DNA of 64,000 nucleotides from Unio delphinus (Eukaryota > Mollusca > Bivalvia > Unionida > Unionidae). The position numbers were made by a program, and so were the translations under genes. Positions 25,701-37,400 of the stretch are shown here, piece by piece. The notes beneath the pieces are model-generated. The model searched no databases and was not told where the DNA came from. It saw only the letters and a program-made list of their open reading frames with translations. The stretch lies in the NCBI GenBank assembly GCA_029339505.1, contig JAQISU010000210.1, positions 16,103,501-16,167,500 of the forward strand. The letters are read 5' to 3'. Position 1 is the stretch's first letter. The number at the start of each line of letters is the position of its first letter.

Positions 25701-28700
25701 ATTGCTGCGGCAACTTCAGATAATTGTAGAACATTGAAACAGATTTGTTTTTTTTGTTTAGTATATATCAGTGCTTCAAAGGTAATCAGTTCTCTTTGAA
25801 GTGTCAGCAAACATATTTTTTCTTCTTCCATCTGGTATTTGTTTTTAAATTAGTGTCATCTGCTTGACTGTACTCATTTTACGTTTCCGCCTTCTGCGGA
25901 TTCGGATTTTAACTAGTCAGTTGCATAAAGTAATAAGGCCAGATATCATCATTAGCGGATTATAATATAACAGTGCACTGTTAGTGTGGTTTGTCAGTAT
26001 GAGACAAGGACTTGTTTTTTTAACAAATATTCCAGTACATTGTTTCCTGTCATGGTGCCTTTGATTTTCTCTACTCCAAACGCAAGACTGTATATACGGT
26101 TTTTATCAGCCAAAATTGGTGTCGCCACAAATATCACCAGATGGTATATTTTGTCACCAAAACGGAAAACAGAATCGCAGTTTGCTACATCAGCGAAGCC
26201 CCGTGATCCTGTAATTGATTTCATTTCAGATTGTAGCTGTATAAATATATCTATGGTTGCAGGTTATACAAAGGTGCGGGTTATGCCAACGATTTTTTAC
26301 ACAAAACCCCAAAACCCGCGGGCTATATGAGGGTGTGGATTATCTGCGTGTGCGGGATATATGCGGGAAAATACGGTAATATTGCATGCAGAGTTGTATA
26401 TAGATATTGCAATAGTACATGCTGTTTTTATCAGATTATATTCAATAGTATGATGCTAAATTTATACAACGGGTGCTAGAAGTATTTATTATATAACAAA
26501 TTAACCATTCACTACATCTTTTAACATTTTTCAACTCATCGGAGACAATAGTTTCATCACAATGAATTCAGACAATATATGTTGTTTTCAACATTTTTCT
26601 AAATGATTTATTCAATGTTTGAAATGTTAAACATAGTTAAATATATTCTACATTCAGCAATGTTTTAAAGTCAATGGTAGTTATTTGGTAGATTCTTTAG
26701 TTAGTCGCTATGTCCTTTGCGTTTTCGCAAGTTGGGCTGTTCTTTACGGTCCTTCTCAACAACTTGCAGCACGTTCTGGTAATGTCCTTCACCCCTTGCT
26801 GATGCCAAGAAATCTGAGCTGAGCTTAACACCTCTCTCAGCACAGTCATTGACAATGTTCAGCGATTGAAGGTTGCAGAGAGAAGCTTGGAACGCAGCAG
26901 AATTTAGCCAGTTCGCAACTTCTTCAGTCATGAACTCAGCATTCAGCTGAAGAAGAGTGAATGTGTACAAGGAATCAATACTAGCAAAATCAGCAAGAGT
27001 TGTGGTCAGAGTAACAGTTGCTGGAAACTTTGGCTTGCCAAAGCCTGTTCCATACCGGTTTTGTGGTGCCAAGAGGGCCATTTCTGGTTTAACAGCCAGC
27101 AGACTGTCTGCAAGGGCTCGCAATTCAGCATCAGGCACCTTACTGCTCCACAGAGCAAGAGGAATCATCTCTGCAGTCAGGTACCAGAGATGCAGTTTGA
27201 AGGCATGCAACGCACTCTGAGAGACATCTGGATTCACGACCTTGTACTGCAATAAAGACTTGTACAATTGCAGGTTGTTCCGCGGTGCATCTACCGTTAG
27301 ATTGCACGTCATCCACCAGCTGCTGCAGACCAGTGTTGCGAAGTTCACAAACGCCCTCACCTTTGGAACTTGATGCAGTGTAGTAATAGTGTTATGTGGT
27401 AGTTGTTGAATTTGCAGCTCAAACAGGCATGTCTTAATCGAATAGATGAATTTAGCCATCCATCTGGCTTTGTATAAGGCTCCTGATCGCTTGAAGGTGA
27501 CAGGATGATCTTCAGTTTCTCCATCAAGGAACACTGTGCACAGCTCAGCAAAAAGTTCACAAACGCCCTCACCTTTGGAACTTGATGCAGTGTAGTAATA
27601 GTGTTATGTGGTAGTTGTTGAACTTGCAGCTCAAACAGGCATGTCTTAATCGAATAGATGAATTTAGCCATCCATCTGGCTTTGTATAAGGCTCCTGATC
27701 GCTTGAAGGTGACAGGATGATCTTCAGTTTCTCCATCAAGGAACACTGTGCACAGCTCAGCAAATTCTTGATAATCATCTTGGCGTAGCGAAAGCTCTGA
27801 TTTGGCAAGCTGGAGAACACTGGTTCGACATGTATCTACAATCTGAAGTGCCTTGTGGTTGAATGATGTCAAGTTCAATCGAGATAGCTGTTCATCATTG
27901 CTTTTAGATGGCACCGTCAACATTTGGAAGCTCTTAAGAAATTGTGTAAACAAGGTGACGTCTGGAGACTTGGATGCCTCAATCCTCAGATCATCGAAAA
28001 CATGAGACAGGATAATCTCACCAACATGATGACGACAGGCTGACCAAAGGAGAGCTCGTCCAAGCTGCTTTGGACTGTCACACAGGCTGCAGTTACGTGA
28101 CCTGTATTCGATGTTGTGATAATGAATGTCATATTCACAACAGACTCAGTACATTACCATGATAAGAGCAAACCCATTGTCAGATCAGCAATTATATCTC
28201 CGGACTTTCTGTCTGTTCCAGGTTGGTATGATGGGACTCCAAGAAGCTTAAATTCTGTGGCATTTCCGACAACGACAGTGAGACGTTCTTCTGTGATATT
28301 CTGGTTTGACAGTGGTGGCATCAACTTTGAGTCCCAATGCAGGGATATCAATTTTGGCAGGATCCATTGATCCTTACAATTCTCTGCTATCAATCTTCCT
28401 ATCTGACGCCTGGACTTGTCTGCGGTTGAGTATGATGTGGATATCTTTGAAGTATCACCACCTGCCTCTGCCACTGATGCCTCCGTGTATGCAGCTTGTT
28501 GCGCAGGAGTCATCTTCAGACGTGTGGCTAGTTGAACAAGTTTCGGTCGTTGAATGATGTCGTGAGGGATGAAAGCAGGTGTTCCTATGCGAGCAGTTCG
28601 CTCGTGACTTCTCGAAGTTCTTGGTGTGATGGATGGACTAGCAGCCAATGAGCTAACTTCTCCATCACTAACAACATCCTCATCACTGCTGCTACTGTCG

Positions 28701-31700
28701 CTGTTATGGAATATTTTAGGTGCAGTCATCTACTTCAGGTGACTCTGCATTCTCTCCCGCCACCGTGCTTCCATGTTGTCCCTTTGTTCGCGACACTGGA
28801 CTCTGGCTGCAAGGACTTTGTCACGTGGTCCGAATGTTGCCAGACAGTCGGTCTTCATTGACTGCAGGAAAGCGACATCTTCCAGATTTTTGATGAGTTG
28901 TTCTGCATTTGCAGGCCACAATGGGAATGTCTGAGCTAGCATTGCTTCCATCTTTTTTAGCTTGTTCAGGGAGTTCGGGGCTGATCAGCTGTTGATTGGA
29001 ATTGCTCTCACTTTAGCATTGTCGTCAAGCAGTTTAATTAATTGTTCGCATGCCCTGCGTTCTGTAATCATCGGAATATGGGCTTTCTCATAAAACACAG
29101 ATACCTTTGACAGGACAATTTTAGCTGCTTCCCATCTGGTACAGTTTTCATGCGCACCATCAGCTAGATGATGCATCAAACACCGCAAGACTTGCAGACA
29201 TGTTAGCAGACGCGAACCAGTAATTGTTGAGTCTTCTGCCGTTATCTTGCTGCCAAGACCGAATATTGCAGATGACTGTCTTGTTGGAGGAGTTTTCTGG
29301 GACAGGGTAGCCGAACGAGGAGTTGATTGCAGACCTGGAACGGTACTCTCTTCACTGCCTTCCATTATTCAACTGGCGTCTGGCAACAACATGAATATAA
29401 CAATAGTGATTAACACTTAACAGTCAACATGTGCTAAATCTAACAGCCCTGTAATGACTAATAACAGTTTGCATATAACATTTGTAAAACAGGCTATGAA
29501 AGTATAATGTAATAATTTCAATAAAAATAAAAAAGTTTAATACAAATTTAGATAAAATTGAAATATTTTGTAAAAACTCACTTTCAAAGATTGCAGACTT
29601 CACAAACAGCTTGAATAAACAAGCAAAGAATAGTCATTTAATCAAATTCAATACCATTGTAAAATATTAAATAAGTAAAGAGGTCAACAGCAAATAACAT
29701 TCAGCCAAATGAATATCGCAATATAATGCTTCATAATGCAAATCTTGTTATTGAGGTGGACCCCCTAAACAATGTTGGAATTAGACAAAAATTGGCAGAA
29801 ATTCTTTTTATGACCAAAGGAATATTCTAAAACTAGGGACATCATAATTGGTTGACATTGGGGCGTTTGATGCAACCTAATGTACATTTATCACATAGCT
29901 TAGTAATTAATAATGCACAATTATCATATAAACTAGTAACTGACTAATAAGTCACATTTATCACATAGTGTCTTACCTTCAGCACAGAAGTATCTCCGTC
30001 TCCCAGAACAACCTTGACGGCAGCTTTGAAAGGTGCTAGGTTTGTGAGATGGGAATTCCAGGCCTGCAGATGTTTATACTGACTTTCCCATCCTAAGGAA
30101 GAAATAGTACTTTTGTATATTTAACAAAATTTAGCCTCTAGTACAAAAAATGTTTTCAGTATGAAATGCAAAATGAGCTCAAAATGTCTAAATTATGTTA
30201 TATTCTTTGACTTAACCAAAACCAAAATCAAAATCCTAGAATCTTCAAATTTACCTGCACACTTGGCAAAAATGACATCTGCAAATCATCTCTTGCTTTG
30301 AATAGGATAGACTAGAGATGACCAACTGACTGGATTAAATTGTTCATTTTTCATGATTTATATAAAATGAAGTTTCAAATTCTTCATCAAATTTACAAAA
30401 TTCAATAAATTTAAGCAAGTGTACAACTTCAAGGAAATTCTTTTTGAAGCTTAACACCTCCATCGATGCTTTTGCTCTAACATGTGCATGACAAATTACC
30501 ACCAATCTACAGGAAGTGTGCAACTGAAATTAATGGGTATGGTACAGACTTAAACATAGCCCCTTATTATTATAATTTAACTCTGCTAGCCCTACGCATT
30601 TCTACTAGCCAAACAGATTACGAAATTTACTCATAAATAATGCACACCCAATCAACCATAACAACAAAGACCCCAACTGTCCACTGCTTAACTGCTGACC
30701 AGATAAGGGTCTGACATTTCCTGAAAGCATAAGCACAACGGCATAGATCATGAGCTATAAGCTCATAATGTGACAGCAGATTTGGATCAATGCTGTTTTC
30801 AGTGAAGAACACACTATATAAGAGCAAATATCAAATAATTTATCTTTTTATTTTGAAACAAATTATTTCGAATTCTGAATGACTGAATGGGTCACATGCA
30901 CTCAACATTAATTTACTGTAATGGTTTTCTCACTGCTATTTCAGATCTGCAAAACAATGTACCATGCGAGGGCCCACATGTAGCAGAGTGGTCCAAAAGC
31001 ACTTGCCTTTACCAATCACTGCCAACTCACCTCAGCTGGTGTAGGTTCAAGTCTCAGGCTCAGCCAATGTGGGTATGTGAAAAAGACGGCAAGTAGCTTC
31101 CCATGGGTCAGTAGTTTTTACCAGGTTCATCCTCCACCAGTTACACTAGCTACAAGGTACAGTCTATACCATACTTAACAATGGCATTAAACTCTAAACA
31201 ACAACATGTACTGTGCCAGAATGAAGATGTTTTTGCAGCATTGGTTGGAAAGTTTTAACAAAAAGAAATACAGATATTTCTCTAAACACAAATTTAACAG
31301 CTATAAATACAATATTGACCTCAGCTTCATGTAATCTAATATATTTCAGAGAAACAATGTATTGAAATCCACAAAAAAATTAACTAGTTAATCCAGTCAG
31401 TTGGTCATCTCTAGTTAATCCAGTCAGTTGGTCATCTCTAGTTAATCCAGTCAGTTGGTCATCTCTAGTTAATCCAGTCAGTTGGTCATCTCTAGTTAAT
31501 CCAGTCAGTTGGTCATCTCTAGTCTATCCTATGCAAAGCAAGGGATGATAAAAGTACATGGCCTGTTTGGGTGATGCCAATGTCAAACATACTTATGATG
31601 GCAATTCTGTAAAATAGTAATAGTAACATTTGGGTGATACTACTGTCTGATACACTTATAAAGGCATAGCTGTATATGTACAGATTTGGGTCATACCACT

Positions 31701-34369
31701 GTCTGACATATTTGTCTAACATAATAACAACAGCAATGCTCTATAATAGAGGTACATATTTGGTGGTTATACTGTCTGACATACTTATAAAGGCAATGCC
31801 CTATAATACAGGTAGATATTTGGGTGATACCTATGTCTAACATAACTATAATAACAATACTGTATAACACAGATACATGTCTGGGTGGTAAAACTGTCTG
31901 ATATAATTATAATGGCAATGCTTTATATGCACATATATGAATGATACCACTATCTAGCATACTAATAAATGCATTGCTGTATAATATATGTACATGTATG
32001 GGTGATACCACTATCTAGCATACTAATAAATGCATTGCTGTATAATATATGTACATCTATGGGTGATACCAGTCTGATATACTTGTAAAGGAATTGCTGT
32101 ATATGTACAGATTTGGGTCATACCCATGTCTGACATATTTGTCTAACATAATAATAATAACAATGCTGTATAACACAGATACATATCTGGGTGGTAATAC
32201 TGTCTAATATAATTATAATGGCAATGCTGTAAGATATACAACCAGCAAAAAAGAAAAAGATAACTTTAAATACCATAAATGTCTTTTCTAAAGTGAAACT
32301 TCTTCTGATTGGCTGAATACAAGTCTCAAGCTCAAAAGTAGAGCTGTACCGATGTCTTTTTGCCGATTATGCCGATACCGCGTATAGCCGATTATCAAAA
32401 TTGCCGATACCGATTATGAGACCGATTATTTGATTATCATATTATGTACTCAGGTATAAGCCGACTTTAGAAAACAATAAAGGCCTGGAATGGGGGGGAG
32501 GGCTTATCCGTGGGCCAATGTCAAACCTTTACAGGTTTTAGGTGTTTTTTGTTGTCTATTGTAACGGCAGTACATCTTGGGACAAAAATATCCGTGTTCT
32601 AAGACATAGGCATGTTAAAAAAGTAACTTTCGGTGACCTGAAAATTATTAAACTTTTATAAAGTACTATTTATTATTGATTTTGTTATTATTTTGCATGT
32701 GCATATTTTCTGATTTCCACAACACGAAATTACATAAAGATAAAATACAGCCTTCATAATTCGCGGGTCGGTCGAGTTTACCAGGGAGACCATATAATAT
32801 TATGTACAGTACTTACGCAGTGCAAAGTGTGCATAGCGTCACTTAAATCCTTTTTTATATTAGTTGCAGATTTTGCTTAATTCGTTGTTTCGACCAAAGT
32901 GTATTCTTTCAGATAAAATTTCAGCTAATCTGTAATAGCTGTTTCATTTACTATGAATCACCTCTCACGAGTTACTCATTTTCAATGATATAAGTGATCC
33001 TACAAAATGAAGTAATATTTTGAGTGTACAAGGGACACAACCGGTATAATTTACATCTTCACGCAGCTTGGTAATAATAAAGGCTAAATTTCTCATATAG
33101 ATCAACTAAGATCAACATCAATCAATTTTAGTTTTGTCTTTTGGCTGAACAAACATGTCGACAGACCCTGGGGATGGGCGATTTTTTTTTTTTTTGCAAA
33201 CAGGAAAGTTTTGTGGCACAATAAATATGTTCTAATCACTATGTAAATTGAGGCAATGCTTTTGAGTTTATTGCCGACTTTCTATGAGCAAGGGTCGTCG
33301 GCTTGCTTTGACGACAACAAATACTCGTTATTGCTGCGGCAACATCAGATAATCGTAAAATATTGATATAGAATTGTTTTATTTGTTTAGCATATGTCGG
33401 TGCTTCAAAGGTACAGTAAAACCTGTTATGACTTATGAGAGACCACCCCTTCTGCCAGATGGTGGCTTGGTGAAACACTAACAAAAGAAATAAAAAATAA
33501 TTTTAAAAAATCCGGAAATGATTCTCACTTACTAGTATTAAAGACAATGAGTTCGTTCACCCTCCAGGCATTATGGATTAACTGAAAGACAGATGACGTA
33601 CTCAAACCTACACTGAAGCCCTTTCAAACAATTTCTCACTGGGACATAAGAACTACCGGTGTTTTGTGAGTTTTCATAAAGATAAAGAAAAAACACAAAC
33701 CTCAAAATTGACTGTGTATATATCCATCATTACTCCCTTTGATGTTAATCTTACTGGCTATTCACATGACTTTGGCACTACAATGGCGGTTAGCGACATG
33801 TACTTTAGCCTGGTTTACTGCAGTTTACAAATGTTACCGGACGCTGGAGTTGAAAATTTCGCACAACTGGCAGCAAGATAAATTCTTTTTTAATACTTTA
33901 TTAGAGCAATCTCTTTGTTACAAAAGATTAATTGATGGTTCGATGTGTTTATCATGATAAATGGTTATTCGACTATACAGTAGTGTTAGTTAATGAGCAA
34001 CTTGTTTGCATACTGCATTTATCCCGAGCTCTAGTGTTACAAAGGATTAAGTTACGGTCAGTCAAAACGCGACTGTATATACAACTTTATCATGAAAAAT
34101 TGGTTATTTAAAAAAATTATTTGCATCAGCACCGATTATTTTTGCCGATACCCAATTATACCCATTGTGCTAATAATCGGCCCGATTATGCGTACGGGCG
34201 ATTAATCGGTACAGCTCTACTCAAAAGTGTTACTATATCCAGGATATATTATTTCTACAGAGGTCCAATTTAGTTTTGTAGTATAATGACCTTGAGAGAC
34301 CAACTTTTTTGAGTCTATGAGAGACAGGCAGAGAGGCTAGTCTCTCACGACATTATGTAATTTAAATAC

Positions 34370-34421
<52 letters not shown>

Positions 34422-37400
34422 AGCAAATATACAACATGTACAAGCCTGCAACATGTTTAATAGTTCTCGATGTTCTCGATGTAAAAAACTGAAACATCTG
34501 CACAGAAACCACCTTTCTTCATTCAGTCAATGACCTTGACTTTTGATGCTACAATCTGCAGGCTTCTTCCTTACCTCAAGTATATACCATCTACAAAGTC
34601 TGGTCAAGGAATGTGATGTAGAACTAATATTATTATGCAGAAACCATTTTTCTTCTTTCAGTCACTGTAAACTTGGACTCTCTTTTGATCCCAAAAGTTA
34701 CATAGTCTTTACTCCACACTATACACAAAATGTTGTCCTATCTGTGATGCAAAACTGTGTTATTCTGTTGAAACTACTTTTATACATTCCAACACAGTGT
34801 CATGAACTTTACCGGCTGCAAAATCTAGTGCAAGCTAATCACTAAGTTTGGTGATGGTGGAGAGCTTTTGTTTTGGCCTAAAAACCAATTTTCTTCTTTC
34901 AGTCACAACGAACTTGACATTTTACTTTTTCATCTGACATAGGTATCATCCTTATACCAAGCAAAAGCCATCCCAAAAATTTGGTAACAGTAGATGGTAG
35001 ACAGTTTAAGTTCTTGTGCAATAAAATAAATGTAATCTTTCAGTGACAGTGACTTAAGGTTCTTTCCTAATCTATGTGCAAGTCATCTACATGGTCTGTA
35101 ACTGCAGACAGTGGACAACTCAAGTTATTGTGCAGAAATAATAATTCTTTTTTTCAATCATAGTGACCTTGACCTTTGATGCTAAAATTGATAAAAAAAA
35201 AACTGTGTATAGATGGATTGCTGAACAAAAGAGCATCATCCCTACATCATAATATTATCCATCATATTGTTAGCTGATAATAAAGTAAAAGCCATATTGA
35301 ATTTACTTTATAAACTTTGTTATAAAAATCTCAATACAGAAACATTTTTACCTTTGAGACTATATTTTCCATTTAAAACAGGATAAAGTGATGACCACAG
35401 CACAATATCTGCCACAGTAACCTGATCCTGTAAGACATCAATAACAGAAATAAATATATATCATAGATGTACAGGTATACTTTACATTTACTTGAGTATA
35501 ACATTCATATGCAACTGGTAAACTAAATATGATGCAAAATTAAATTTAAATTTCTAATTTTTCTCAAAAGTAAATTTATTGGAAAATTTACATGGCAACT
35601 ATTAACTTTCATGCGGAATATACATTCATTCAAATCAAACTTGTATATAAATGAAAACAGAAATGTACATCCAGAGTTAAGAAGATACAATTCAGATCAG
35701 ATTTTTTTAATGCTCCTCATAGTGTCCATTTTGGTATATTGGAAAGGGAAGAAGTGTGTTTTGAAATTATTTATTCATGATTCAAGTAGTATGAAGTTTG
35801 GAGATGACAAAAACTAAATTTGTCTAAGGTATTGTAACACCTGTCATAAAAGGCACTCAAGGGGCATACTAAAATTGTCCTTTACAGACAGGTATCCTTA
35901 GCATAATAAATTTTCAATATATTTAACCATGTGACTTAATCAAAATACTCTATGAAACTATCCATCCAGGTTACCAATCAAAAGACATCAATTAAATAAA
36001 TCAATTAAATAAATCAATTAAATAAATAAATAACGTTCCAAACTAAATTTAAGCAAACAATGCAATAAAAACATAAATTTAATTAATTCACAATCTAAAT
36101 TTGTGACAATATTCTTCATAAATGGTTAAAACCAATATAATCAGACAAAAAATGAATGTCTTCTGCCCAAATTAGAAATATGTCATTTATACAGGACATG
36201 TAAGTAAGGATTTTTATTGAGAATTCTTTAAATTATATATATTTGGGCTGGTGTAAGTTAAGTTTGATGTCAAAATATTGAATTTAAAAAGTTAAAAAAA
36301 AGTTTCGAGATTATAAACTCCAGCAATTTTCAATAAATATTATCATGAAAATGAGTAAGGCAATGTTTAGATATATTCAAGTCCATTGAAAATCTTCAAA
36401 CATTGCCATAATATGTATTTGGTAAATACTGCTTACAGCAAAAGGTTTGAGACATCAAATTGTGAAACTGAGAAAAGAATACATGATGAAAATTCACCCC
36501 ACAAATTGCTTGTCTGCCTTTAAGTTCTGTATCCAAATGTTCCAGGTAACCATGGATACAAGTCATTTGGTGCTCCTCTGTCTTTCCTTGTCCAATCAAA
36601 GATACAAGGTATGGAAACACTATTGGCTGTCAAAGTATAAAAGCAGTGTAAAAATAAATCTTCCTAAATTAGTCAGAAATTAATGGTATCTCTCTAAAAT
36701 ATTGGTGCTACTGTCTGAAGAAAGGAATAAAGATGTAATTAGGCACAATCACTGTTGATTGCTTAATGTACACATTTAAGTTGTGTAGATGTTTTATTCA
36801 TTATCAGTTGCATAAAAAATAAATACTGGTAAAATTATAATTTTAATTATCAGCACATTGATTTTTTTTTTGTGCTGGCTCTGAGATTTTTCGTGCCAAG
36901 GATGACTCATACTGGGATATTTCACTTTAGATATTCGAGTTTACATTAGCTGTTTCACATTAACTACAGGGTTAATTCGTCCTGTACAATAAAACACTGC
37001 TTAAACATAGAAATAAATATCATCAATAATTCTTACCAAGAAAAAGTGTATAATAAATGTGACTACTAAGAAATGCAATGATGAAAACTGGAATTAATAA
37101 GGTACAAAACTTAATTTCGTAATCCAACATTATATACTCTGACATAAAACCATATGCAAAAGTCTTTTTGCTTTGCCCTCTTTGTCAGGTGGCTACCCCT
37201 GTTATTGTATGTAATGGTAGACAGTACCACCTATGACTGTTGACTAATACATCCAGATGTGAAAGAAGATGGACATTGCAGGGTATCAACTCAGGTAAAG
37301 TAGGACCTGATGTCCATCCATTGCTTTCGAGTTAAATCCAGATATCTTGAAATTGTCATGCCACTGGACAGATCAAGATGAAAGCGCGAGGTTGACTCTG

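Larger units (their letters stand above)
24131..29880 (-). mobile_element. Composite DNA transposon with two decayed transposase genes (5750 bp)
   Basis: Terminal inverted repeats of 22 bp at 24131-24152 and 29859-29880 match at 21 positions (TTAGGGTGCATCAAACGCCC versus TTAGGTTGCATCAAACGCCC, then CA). It is flanked by TGTACA on both sides (24125-24130 and 29881-29886). Removing the element and one TGTACA restores a normal unit of the surrounding array, which supports a 6-bp target duplication; 8 bp (TGTACATT) is possible, while a TA-only duplication does not restore the array. Both genes inside run on the minus strand: an unclassified DDE-type transposase (26701-29365) nearest the right end and a pogo/Tigger transposase (24141-25453) at the left end. 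The pogo gene has its own terminal sequence near 26345-26378 but lacks a matching left end. Confidence 0.85.

Noticed and set aside
25986..26330. Plus-strand 114-residue open frame inside the composite element
   Set aside because: No recognisable motif; its end runs into the GC-rich pogo terminal sequence, so it is probably chance.
24132..29879. TA-only target duplication for the composite transposon, as expected for pogo
   Set aside because: Removing the element with only TA duplicated would leave a double ATGTACAT that does not match any array unit, whereas a TGTACA duplication restores a normal unit.
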